Both the position numbers and the translations under genes were made by a program. DNA of 5,672 bases from an uncultured Acidimicrobiales bacterium (GTDB lineage: Bacteria > Actinomycetota > Acidimicrobiia > Acidimicrobiales > SZUA-35): contig CALJAE010000133.1 in NCBI GenBank assembly GCA_938028175.1, positions 1 to 5,672 of the forward strand, in the 5' to 3' direction. Positions 1 to 5,672 of this stretch are shown here, piece by piece (the first letter of the stretch is position 1; each line of letters starts with the position of its first letter). Below the pieces are notes generated by a model that ran no database searches, was not told where the DNA came from, and worked only from the letters and a program-made list of their open reading frames with translations.

Positions 1-1
1 C

Positions 2-727
2 ATGTTCAAAGAAATTACAAAACAAATGCAAGTACAAACATCTGACTTCAGAGGCCGACGTGTCTATCGAAAGTGGATCAAACAAGAACCAGAGTTAATG
101 GACTGGACAATGACTGAATTGTCACTGCCAGTATTCGAGATAGCCGATAAGTCTGTCATTGACCGGATGCAGGCAGCACTTGTGCGACTCGCACAAGGAG
201 GATGCGAGACTGCTTCCCTGTGTCTAACGTGCCAACTACTCCCAGGGCTAAAGAAGCTAGCCAAAACGACAGCCGTTGGCTTCACAGACCCAGCTGCTGA
301 AGTGATCTCGGCTTTTTATGAAGTGCTTGGATCTAGAGATCTAACTAAACGGCCAAACAAAGTCGCTGCGAACCTGATTCTCGATACCAAACAAAAGCTC
401 TACCGTGGCTTACTCAAAGAACTAAAACAAAATGACATAGCTAAAGACTTGGCTAAAACATTTAGTTCCGAGCTAGCCCGACTCGCGGCAAATAACCAGG
501 ACCCGATTAGTCGCTATTCCTCTATCGAACTTATTGCAGAGGCATTGGCAACCTACCCCTCAAAGTCCAAAAGTCAGATTGGAGAAATAGCGTTCATGCA
601 CTGGATAGAGGGATACAACACTTTAGAAATAGCTGAGCGACTAGATATTTCACAAACTGCAGTAACTACAAAAATTTGGAGGCTACGACAGCGAATAAAG
701 AACCAGGGCACGGCAACTATGAACTAG
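2..727 (+). CDS. ECF sigma factor-like protein of unknown function, C-terminal HTH
   Basis: Likely a DNA-binding regulator built like an ECF sigma factor; I do not recognise a named gene. Residues about 55-90 (ALVRLAQGG, LLPGLKKLA) and 95-140 (a DPAAEVISAFYEVLG stretch, then RPNKVAANLILDTKQKLYR) follow the helical pattern of sigma region 2. Residues about 193-232 hold a region-4-like helix-turn-helix (TLEIAERLDISQTAV, then IWRLRQRIK). The first 50 residues are basic and unassigned. Cysteines 68, 74 and 77 include a CxxC, possibly incidental. The ATG at base 2 has only one base before it, so no ribosome binding site can be judged and the true start may lie upstream; M9 is an alternative. It is convergent with tsaD, leaving a 13 bp gap. 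Similar proteins occur, from memory, as hypothetical or sigma-70-like proteins in actinobacteria. The HTH is fairly sure, true sigma activity is not. Confidence 0.7.
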   Translation: MFKEITKQMQVQTSDFRGRRVYRKWIKQEPELMDWTMTELSLPVFEIADKSVIDRMQAALVRLAQGGCETASLCLTCQLLPGLKKLAKTTAVGFTDPAAEVISAFYEVLGSRDLTKRPNKVAANLILDTKQKLYRGLLKELKQNDIAKDLAKTFSSELARLAANNQDPISRYSSIELIAEALATYPSKSKSQIGEIAFMHWIEGYNTLEIAERLDISQTAVTTKIWRLRQRIKNQGTATMN

Positions 728-740
728 TTCATTGAGCTAC

Positions 741-1772
741 TTACTCGGATGCTGCGAAGCTAGCCGATGGGTTGGCGCCTACATCGTCAGGAGAAGGCCC
801 GAAATTGTTGAATCGCCAGGTCGCTGCTGCTGCGATCATTGCAGCATTATCTGTGCAGTATTCTCGTGCAGGCAAATGGCAACTTAAACCTTGATCAGCT
901 GATTGTGCGCTAAGCGTCGACCTTAATAGTGAATTGGCGGCAACGCCGCCGCCAAGACACACAGTCTCTACTCCAACCGACTTAGCAGCTCTAAGCGTTT
1001 TGGTGACTAGCACATCGGCTACGGCTTCTTGGAAGCTGGCTGCTATATCTGCCACTTCGACATTAGGGTTCTTTCGAACATAGTTAATGACGGCCGTCTT
1101 TAAACCACTAAAAGAGAAGTTCAAATTGTCGCCAGGCATAGCTCTAGGGAACCTAACCTTTGTTGGATCTCCGTCAGCCGCTAGCCGATCAATGATGGGA
1201 CCGCCAGGGTAACCGAGTCCTAGATATCTTGCGACTTTGTCATAAGCTTCGCCTGCTGCGTCATCGATAGTGGAGCCTAGTACCTCGTAGTCCCCATACT
1301 TCTTTACGTGAACTATTTGAGTGTGTCCTCCAGCTACCAGCAAGATCACAAATGGTGGTTCGAGCTGGTGCTCCAAACTAACTGCGAACATATGGCCCTC
1401 AACATGGTTAACTCCAATAAATGGCTTATCCCAGGTCGCTGCCAACGATTTACCAATAGACAAACCGACAAGTAAAGGGCCAATTAACCCAGGTCCATTT
1501 GTAGCGGCGACTAGATCAATCTCGTCTTGACCAACCTGAGCCTGAATCAGAGCATCACTAACGATCTTAGGGGCTATCTGTAAGTGACTTCGAGAGGCAA
1601 CTTCTGGAACCACACCCCCAAATTTCTCGTGAGATTCTATTTGAGAGTAGACGACATTAGAAAGAACTGTAGTTCCGCCTGACAGTACAGAAGCTGACGT
1701 TTCGTCACAGCTTGTCTCAATCGCTAAAACCGTGAGGCCTTCGGATGCCTTTTCATTGGTTATCGAATCCAC
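741..1772 (-). CDS. tsaD: tRNA threonylcarbamoyladenosine (t6A37) transferase subunit TsaD
   Basis: Catalytic subunit that, with TsaB and TsaE, moves the threonylcarbamoyl group from threonylcarbamoyl-AMP to N6 of A37 in tRNAs reading ANN codons; cytoplasmic and normally essential. The 343 residues match the family's usual length of about 335-345. Visible signatures are IETSCDET at 18-25, the metal-binding NHVEGH at 122-127 (H123, H127), GGHTQ at 148-152, FSGLKTA at 221-227, the nucleotide-binding LGGGVAAN at 273-280, and TDNAAMIA at 308-315 with the conserved metal ligand Asp. The start is GTG, 10 nt after the rimI stop, with only a weak AGG upstream; no better start precedes the IETSCDET motif. 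It is the last gene of tsaE-tsaB-rimI-tsaD and ends convergently with the sigma-like gene. Motifs are intact and the identification is very secure. Confidence 0.97.
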   Translation of the reverse strand: MDSITNEKASEGLTVLAIETSCDETSASVLSGGTTVLSNVVYSQIESHEKFGGVVPEVASRSHLQIAPKIVSDALIQAQVGQDEIDLVAATNGPGLIGPLLVGLSIGKSLAATWDKPFIGVNHVEGHMFAVSLEHQLEPPFVILLVAGGHTQIVHVKKYGDYEVLGSTIDDAAGEAYDKVARYLGLGYPGGPIIDRLAADGDPTKVRFPRAMPGDNLNFSFSGLKTAVINYVRKNPNVEVADIAASFQEAVADVLVTKTLRAAKSVGVETVCLGGGVAANSLLRSTLSAQSADQGLSCHLPAREYCTDNAAMIAAAATWRFNNFGPSPDDVGANPSASFAASE

Positions 1773-1782
1773 TCGAAACAGC

Positions 1783-2250
1783 CTACGTGAGTTTTCGACC
1801 CATCACTTGTGCGTCTCTGCCTTTGCCATAATAGTCAGCTCGAATATCGATGGTATTAAATCCGAAGCTCTCGTAAAGGTTGATCGCCCCTAGATTCGTA
1901 GTCTCAACTTCGAGAAGTAATTTGTTACATTGCTTCGAATGGACTACTTCTAAGAGTCTTTCGACGAGTAGGCGTCCGATACCAAAGCGTTGATTTTCTG
2001 AAGTTACTCCAATATTGAGAATATTGGCCTCGCCTAGAACATGAGCTACTCCAGCAAAACCGACAATCTTGGAACCTGATAGAGCTACAAACCAAGTTCG
2101 ATGGTCACGGGCCATCTTGAATTCCCCTTCAAAGAGGCCTTGACCCCATTTTGTCGCTCCGAGAGCTTGTTCTATCTCAGCTACGGCTGAACAATCTTCG
2201 ATCACCATTTCTCTTAAGTTCACCAGATCTTTTTTCAATGGCTCAATCAT
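1783..2250 (-). CDS. rimI: Ribosomal protein S18-alanine N-acetyltransferase-like GNAT (RimI)
   Basis: GNAT-fold enzyme that uses acetyl-CoA to acetylate a protein N-terminus, classically ribosomal protein bS18. Numbering from this ATG, the acetyl-CoA loop is QRFGIG at 87-92. A LEVETTN strand at 113-119 carries the Glu (E114) equivalent to the general base of E. coli RimI, and LYESFGF at 125-131 carries the matching Tyr (Y126). The RADYYGKGRDAQVM ending is also RimI-like. The start is uncertain: a TTG at 2274 (163 aa) lies 3 nt after the tsaB stop without a Shine-Dalgarno, the ATG at 2250 (155 aa) has GAGAGG directly abutting it, and a GTG at 2223 (146 aa) begins nearest the conserved domain. 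I chose the ATG. Its place between tsaB and tsaD is the usual operon context. The fold is certain and the bS18 target is inferred from family and context. Confidence 0.9.
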   Translation of the reverse strand: MIEPLKKDLVNLREMVIEDCSAVAEIEQALGATKWGQGLFEGEFKMARDHRTWFVALSGSKIVGFAGVAHVLGEANILNIGVTSENQRFGIGRLLVERLLEVVHSKQCNKLLLEVETTNLGAINLYESFGFNTIDIRADYYGKGRDAQVMGRKLT

Positions 2251-2277
2251 CCTCTCGACTGTCGCCGAAAACAATCG

Positions 2278-3039
2278 CTATTGGTTAAAACCGACGTCAT
2301 CACTTTTAGTCTTGAACCCAGCCACAGCGTCAGGCTCTCTCAAATAAAGTGGCTCAACTGAGTTGAAACCAACAACGCTTGCTAGTGCATTCATTTTCAA
2401 CATCACTTCTGCGCTGCATCGAACATTCGGTAGATGCTGAAAAGAGTCAGAGCCAACAGCTAGCTCAGAATTATTTGCGAAGTACAGATCTGCCCCATCC
2501 CCAATCACGAAGCATGATTTGCTTTGATCTGTCAGCTCTGCTGTTAGCGCTTGCGGAGTAAATATTGATATTTCCCCCTGTGGCTCCATCCCAACGAACC
2601 GCTGACCAAAGAACTCCCCTCTACGAGCATCGATCAAGCAAAGCACCTCAGCTCCTGCAAAGTCAACCGCTTCTCCTTCACTGTTAGTGCCAGCAAAGAA
2701 GCGTTGAGTCGGACCATGCCGGTGTGTATCTGTAAGGCTGTGCCGCAGGACTTCGAGTGAGTTAAGCGTGTTGATAGTGGCAGAACTTCCTAGAGCAACC
2801 CCGATAGCTGTAGCGATACCCACACGCAGACCTGTGAAACGCCCCGGACCAATATCGAGGTAGATATTCTCAATCTCGTCAAGAGAGAACTCAAACCCTT
2901 TGCTTAGTCTCTTGAGGGCCGGGGTAATTTCCTCGGCATGGCGTTTGGAGAGAAACAGTGTTTCACACCCAACTGCTTCGCTATTTGAGACAGCAACGCT
3001 CAACACATCAGTCGACGTGGTTATGGCTAGATCAACCAT
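2278..3039 (-). CDS. tsaB: tRNA t6A biosynthesis dimerization protein TsaB
   Basis: Inactive ASKHA-fold paralogue of TsaD that forms the TsaB-TsaD heterodimer and recruits TsaE in t6A synthesis. Counting from the ATG, the N-terminal strand reads LAITTSTDVLSVAV at about 4-17. The hallmark GPGRFTGLRVGIATA lies at 64-78, DARRGEFF at about 137-144, and EPLYLREPDAV near the C-terminus at 229-239. The frame can open 12 nt earlier at a TTG (3051), but the ATG at 3039 has GGAGGG 4 nt upstream, so I use it (253 aa). This is slightly longer than the roughly 230 aa usual for the family; the extra residues lie at about 103-130, before the AEVLCLIDARRGE segment. The start overlaps the tsaE stop by 8 bp, which suggests translational coupling. 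Identification is secure. Confidence 0.94.
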   Translation of the reverse strand: MVDLAITTSTDVLSVAVSNSEAVGCETLFLSKRHAEEITPALKRLSKGFEFSLDEIENIYLDIGPGRFTGLRVGIATAIGVALGSSATINTLNSLEVLRHSLTDTHRHGPTQRFFAGTNSEGEAVDFAGAEVLCLIDARRGEFFGQRFVGMEPQGEISIFTPQALTAELTDQSKSCFVIGDGADLYFANNSELAVGSDSFQHLPNVRCSAEVMLKMNALASVVGFNSVEPLYLREPDAVAGFKTKSDDVGFNQ

Positions 3040-3559
3040 CAAGCCCTCCAAGCACAGACCTAAAACGTTTAGTCATGGTTTGATGATAGGTCGAAATTTT
3101 AACCGATCTAGCCGTCTCAGAATCTAGAGCCACATCTTCAGATGAAATCACGATGTGGACAATTTTGCTTTCATAGGTTGTTACTAGATAGTCGATGATT
3201 CGTGAACCCCACTCAATCATCACTACCCCATCATCTAACATGTCATCTAGATCAAGACGGTTTAGAAGGTCCCCCACTGAATCGAGGCGATATATATCGA
3301 GGTGATGAAGCAGGTAGCCGTTAGCCGCATAGCTATTGGCGATCGTGAAAGTCGGACTCGTAATGTCTGCAGCTACCCCTAATTTCTTACCCACTGCAGA
3401 AACGAAGAACGTTTTTCCTGCACCCAGATCTCCATCAAGGATTATCAAGTCACCAACTCGTAGACATTGAGCAAACTCATCAGCCAAAGCAGTCATCTCT
3501 TTCGGCGAGTCTATTTGAAGCTCGGTATCACTATCTGAGGGTTGAGATGCAGCTTTCAC
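3032..3559 (-). CDS. tsaE: tRNA t6A biosynthesis ATPase TsaE
   Basis: P-loop ATPase that binds TsaB-TsaD and drives turnover of the t6A-forming complex. At 175 residues it is slightly longer than the family's usual 150-160, because about 16 residues precede the first conserved segment. The Walker A motif GDLGAGKT is at 43-50 with Lys49. It is followed by the switch-like SPTF at 68-71, the family signature HLDIYRL at 86-92, and a Walker B-like VVMIEWG at 112-118 with Glu116 and Trp117. The GTG at 3559 is the chosen start; no Shine-Dalgarno precedes it and no ATG or GTG occurs in frame between it and lemA. The next internal Met is residue 22, which would remove conserved sequence. It is the first gene of the operon and is divergent from lemA. 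Identification is secure, the exact start less so. Confidence 0.94.
   Translation of the reverse strand: MKAASQPSDSDTELQIDSPKEMTALADEFAQCLRVGDLIILDGDLGAGKTFFVSAVGKKLGVAADITSPTFTIANSYAANGYLLHHLDIYRLDSVGDLLNRLDLDDMLDDGVVMIEWGSRIIDYLVTTYESKIVHIVISSEDVALDSETARSVKISTYHQTMTKRFRSVLGGLDG
3044..3049 (-). promoter_or_regulatory. Shine-Dalgarno deciding the tsaB start
   Basis: On the minus strand GGAGGG lies 4 nt before the ATG at 3039, inside the last codons of tsaE. It supports ATG 3039 over the TTG at 3051, which itself overlaps this site. The ATGGTTGA that follows contains both the tsaB start and the tsaE TGA stop, the typical layout of coupled translation. Confidence 0.75.
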
Positions 3560-3628
3560 TACTAAAAGACTAGAGCCAAATGCAACTAGTGAGGCACTGT
3601 TGTCTAATCGTATAGAATTGATATGTAA

Positions 3629-3646
3629 CCCAAATACACATTTGGG
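3629..3646. promoter_or_regulatory. Inverted repeat in the lemA leader overlapping its ribosome binding site
   Basis: CCCAAAT (3629-3635), a 4 nt ACAC spacer, then ATTTGGG (3640-3646) form a perfect 7 bp inverted repeat. The final GGG is also the first part of the lemA Shine-Dalgarno. As RNA it could fold into a hairpin that partly masks the ribosome binding site; as DNA it could be a protein operator. The symmetry is directly visible and the function is inferred. Confidence 0.5.
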
Positions 3647-3652
3647 AGGGAG
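3644..3652 (+). promoter_or_regulatory. Shine-Dalgarno of lemA
   Basis: GGGAGGGAG is a purine-rich, strong anti-16S match ending 8 nt before the ATG at 3661. It fixes the lemA start and is among the best ribosome binding sites in the window. Its first three bases are shared with the upstream inverted repeat. Confidence 0.8.
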
Positions 3653-3660
3653 AAAATCAC

Positions 3661-4254
3661 ATGATTGCGATAATCGTTATTTTGGTTGTACTGGTCCTAC
3701 TAGGACTTTTCTTAATAAAGGTATACAACCGACTAGTAGAACTCAGAGAGCGTGTGCGCAATGCGTTCGCTCAAATCGATGTACAGCTGGAGCGCAGGCA
3801 CGACCTAATACCTAACCTGGTAGAGGTCGCCAAGAAGTTTATGTCCCACGAGCGTGAGACTCTAGAAGGCGTCGTCAACGCAAGAGCCTCTGCAACACAG
3901 GCACGAATTGAAGTAAACGGTGACCCAACAGACATAGCGGCACTCGCAAAAATGGAAGGTGCAGAGACCGCTCTTGGTGGAGCCCTTGGACGCTTGCTTG
4001 CAGTTGCCGAGCAATACCCAGACCTAAAATCTGACCAAACAATGATGCAACTCTCAGAAGAGCTGACTACAACAGAGAACAAGATCGCTTTTGCTCGTCA
4101 GGCATACAACGACTCTGTTACCGGTTACCACACTTACAAGCAGAGCTTCCCTCCAGTGCTACTGGCGGGAATGTTCGGATTCAAAGACTCTGCATACCTT
4201 GACCTTGATGATGAGCCAGAAAAGCGCGAAAACATCGAAGTCAACTTCGAGTAA
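3661..4254 (+). CDS. lemA: LemA family membrane protein
   Basis: LemA proteins have one N-terminal membrane segment followed by a long helical bundle. Their molecular role is poorly defined, but they often sit beside M48 or HtpX proteases, as here. Residues 2-19 form one hydrophobic helix, followed by the helical domain. Family signatures are VQLERRHDLIPNLVE at 41-55, AEQYPDLKSD at 116-125 and ENKIAFARQAYND at 139-151. The C-terminus carries the typical FPPVLLAGMFGF (163-174) and an acidic tail. The length of 197 residues is usual. The ATG has a strong Shine-Dalgarno 8 nt upstream. The peptidase gene follows after 82 bp on the same strand, so the two are probably co-transcribed, though a strong hairpin lies between them. 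Family assignment is secure; the function with the peptidase is inferred from gene pairing. Confidence 0.95.
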   Translation: MIAIIVILVVLVLLGLFLIKVYNRLVELRERVRNAFAQIDVQLERRHDLIPNLVEVAKKFMSHERETLEGVVNARASATQARIEVNGDPTDIAALAKMEGAETALGGALGRLLAVAEQYPDLKSDQTMMQLSEELTTTENKIAFARQAYNDSVTGYHTYKQSFPPVLLAGMFGFKDSAYLDLDDEPEKRENIEVNFE

Positions 4255-4277
4255 GAAAACCTTTATCCCGTCCTCGA

Positions 4278-4311
4278 TGGTTTCTGAGTTGCATCTGTAA
4301 CTCAGAAACCA
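4278..4311 (+). terminator. Strong stem-loop between lemA and the M48 peptidase gene
   Basis: GGTTTCTGAGTT (4279-4290) and AACTCAGAAACC (4299-4310) are perfectly complementary. An outer T-A pair makes 13 bp, and inner G-U and C-G pairs leave a 4 nt ATCT loop. No T-rich run follows directly, so it is not a canonical Rho-independent terminator. It could be a tailless or partial terminator that lowers peptidase expression relative to lemA, an mRNA-stabilising 3' end, or a processing site. The structure is clear and its role is open. Confidence 0.55.
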
Positions 4312-4336
4312 AACGGATCTTTACAGAAGAGTTTTG

Positions 4337-5672
4337 ATGGATTTTTTCCAACAACAAGATCAGGCAAAAGCGAATACCACCAAGCTGTACGTGCTTCTCG
4401 GTCTAGCAGTGATCGCTATAACAGCTCTTGTAAGTCTTGTAGTTGTGGTCGCTGTTGGAACTGCAACTAATCCAGAAAACCCGCTAGAAGCACTCTTCTA
4501 CAGCGTACCTCTAAGCATTCTTGGCATTGGCGGAGCAAGCGCTCTTAAGACTTCTCAGATCAGAAACGGCGGCGGTTCTTATGTTGCACTCTCGCTCGGA
4601 GGAAGACAACTTGACTTCACGACTCAAGACGGACACGAAAAGCAGCTAGCGAATATTGTTGAAGAAGTAGCTATCGCTGCCGGTATGCCAGTTCCAAATG
4701 TTTACGTTCTAGATAACGAATCAGGCATTAATGCTTTTGCTGCAGGCTGGACACCAGAAAACTCTGTGATAGGTGTCACCCGAGGAGCAATGACTCACCT
4801 AAGCCGTAATGAGTTACAAGGCGTCATCGCCCACGAGTTTGCTCATATCTACAACGGCGATACGAAAGTCAAAACAAAGATTATTGGTCTAATCTTCGGT
4901 ATCTTAGTGCTGGCATTCTTGGGGAGACTATTTCTAAACCAGGCGCGCTTCGGTCGACTTCGCAGCCGCGAACGCAACGACGGAGTCATAATTCTGATAG
5001 CACTCGGGGTAGCTCTTCTGGTGATTGGCTATGTAGGTTCTTGGTTTGCTCGGCGAATACAGGCTGCCGTTTCAAGACAACGTGAATACCTAGCAGATGC
5101 ATCAGGTGTGCAATTCACAAGAGACCCTGAAAGTCTTGGTCGAGCATTATCGAAGATTGGTGGCTTGGGAGAACACAACCGAATGAATGCCGCCCACTCA
5201 GTAGAAACAAACCACCTTTTCTTCAGCCCTGCAGATCTTCGTTCTACGAGTTCGCACCCTCCTCTGTCGAAGAGGATAAAGCGGCTTATCCCGAGCTGGA
5301 ACGGCGAGTTTTTAGCTCCGAGGACACAAGAACGAGCTGCGCAAACAGACCCTCAAACTACGCAGCAAGGGCCTCTAGGAGGTTTCGGGCCACTACTAGG
5401 TGGAGCTGGAACACTACCAGGAGGTATCCCAAGCGAAGTATTGATGCTTGGTTCTGCTGCGGCTGATTCAGCTACGATGCCGGCTCCCACGAAATACGAT
5501 GCCCCAACGCTAGAAGGCCCTACCGAAGCCCATATGAAACAAGCGCAGAGGTTAATTGCTGAGATTCCTGCTCAGACTGCCAACATGCTTCGCACTGGAT
5601 ACGGAGCTGCCGCAGCTGTAATAGGGCTGCTCTTGAGCAACGATGCGGCGACTCAAGAAAAACAAGTGGCTG
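4337..5672 (+). CDS. M48 family membrane zinc metallopeptidase (HtpX-like), 3' partial
   Basis: Membrane-embedded zinc protease likely involved in cytoplasmic-membrane protein quality control. The open frame gives 445 residues and runs off the window without a stop. A hydrophobic helix lies at about 17-40, a weaker one at 52-70, and two more at about 182-200 and 216-235, as in HtpX. The catalytic HEFAH is at 166-170 (zinc ligands H166 and H170, catalytic E167). The third ligand is probably E250 in REYLADASG. HPPLSKRIKRL at 307-317 closes the usual protease domain. Beyond it come a Gly/Pro/Ala-rich linker (about 335-395) and a new helical segment (about 397-445, IPAQTANML then AAAAVIGLLLS). 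E. coli HtpX ends near 293 residues, so this is a longer family, which I remember as about 600 residues and lemA-linked. The ATG has AGAAGAG 5 nt upstream. The M48 call is certain, the partner role inferred. Confidence 0.93.
   Translation, partial: MDFFQQQDQAKANTTKLYVLLGLAVIAITALVSLVVVVAVGTATNPENPLEALFYSVPLSILGIGGASALKTSQIRNGGGSYVALSLGGRQLDFTTQDGHEKQLANIVEEVAIAAGMPVPNVYVLDNESGINAFAAGWTPENSVIGVTRGAMTHLSRNELQGVIAHEFAHIYNGDTKVKTKIIGLIFGILVLAFLGRLFLNQARFGRLRSRERNDGVIILIALGVALLVIGYVGSWFARRIQAAVSRQREYLADASGVQFTRDPESLGRALSKIGGLGEHNRMNAAHSVETNHLFFSPADLRSTSSHPPLSKRIKRLIPSWNGEFLAPRTQERAAQTDPQTTQQGPLGGFGPLLGGAGTLPGGIPSEVLMLGSAAADSATMPAPTKYDAPTLEGPTEAHMKQAQRLIAEIPAQTANMLRTGYGAAAAVIGLLLSNDAATQEKQVA

Larger units (their letters stand above)
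3560..3660. promoter_or_regulatory. Divergent tsaE / lemA promoter region
   Basis: This 101 bp gap separates the divergent starts of tsaE (GTG 3559, minus) and lemA (ATG 3661, plus), so it should hold promoters for both transcripts. Toward lemA the best -10 is TAGAAT at 3613-3618, with a poor -35 (GTGAGG at 3589-3594, 18 bp spacer). A second option is TTGTCT at 3600-3605 with TATGTA at 3622-3627. Toward tsaE, TAGTCT (minus strand, 3572-3567) lies 7 nt before the GTG. The location is sound by gene arrangement, but the individual boxes are weak guesses by eye. Confidence 0.45.

Noticed and set aside
195..204. AAGGAGG followed directly by ATG inside the sigma-like gene, considered as an internal start.
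   Set aside because: Zero spacing between the Shine-Dalgarno-like run and the ATG, and that ATG is out of frame with the gene.
725..739. Small imperfect inverted repeat TAGTTCA / TGAGCTA at the convergent gene ends, considered as a bidirectional terminator.
   Set aside because: Only about six pairs including a G-U, a 3 nt loop, overlap with a stop codon and no T-run; too weak to call.
3600..3815. Open frame of 71 codons on the plus strand spanning the lemA leader and start.
   Set aside because: Different frame from the well-supported lemA, no family features, and it has no ribosome binding site of its own.
3771..4082. Open frame of 103 codons on the minus strand opposite lemA.
   Set aside because: A Ser/Ala/Arg-rich translation typical of an antisense shadow of a coding gene; lemA has clear family motifs.
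4091..4300. Open frame of 69 codons on the plus strand overlapping the lemA end and the hairpin.
   Set aside because: Runs through lemA in another frame and stops inside the stem-loop; low-complexity translation and no ribosome binding site.
1..5672. Search for CRISPR arrays, tRNA or rRNA genes, insertion sequences, transposases, toxin-antitoxin pairs or phage genes.
   Set aside because: No direct repeats with regular spacing, cloverleaf-like segments or mobile-element proteins were seen; the window is almost fully occupied by the genes listed.

Overview
This window reads as a compact bacterial chromosome segment from what is probably an actinobacterium (Actinomycetota) of moderate G+C. The evidence is the gene order tsaE-tsaB-rimI-tsaD, the GTG start codons, and a divergent sigma-factor-like protein whose architecture resembles a family I remember from actinobacterial genomes, including Acidimicrobiia. 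The phylum call is an inference from style and context, not from a marker gene.

Left part (2-727, + strand): a 241-residue protein of uncertain function laid out like an ECF-type sigma factor, with a region-2-like helical part in the middle and a C-terminal helix-turn-helix. It is tail to tail with the next gene, 13 bp apart, with no convincing terminator between them.

Centre (741-3559, - strand): a tightly packed four-gene operon transcribed right to left in the order tsaE, tsaB, rimI, tsaD. TsaB, TsaD and TsaE form the machinery that transfers the threonylcarbamoyl group to A37 of ANN-decoding tRNAs (t6A). The AMP-donor enzyme TsaC/Sua5 is not in the window. RimI is the ribosomal-protein N-acetyltransferase that commonly travels with these genes. 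tsaE and tsaB overlap by 8 bp with a good Shine-Dalgarno inside tsaE, and the other gaps are short.

Right part (3661-5672, + strand): divergent from tsaE, across about 100 bp of regulatory DNA, lies a lemA gene followed by a membrane M48 zinc metallopeptidase (HtpX-like) that runs off the end of the window. The pair probably acts together at the cytoplasmic membrane in protein quality control. Two inverted repeats stand out here. A short one in the lemA leader overlaps the lemA Shine-Dalgarno. A very strong one (13 bp perfect, 15 with the inner pairs) sits between lemA and the peptidase gene.

Most of the window is well-known housekeeping content. The parts worth a second look are the two RNA-hairpin candidates around lemA, the extended C-terminal region of the peptidase, and the unassigned sigma-like protein.
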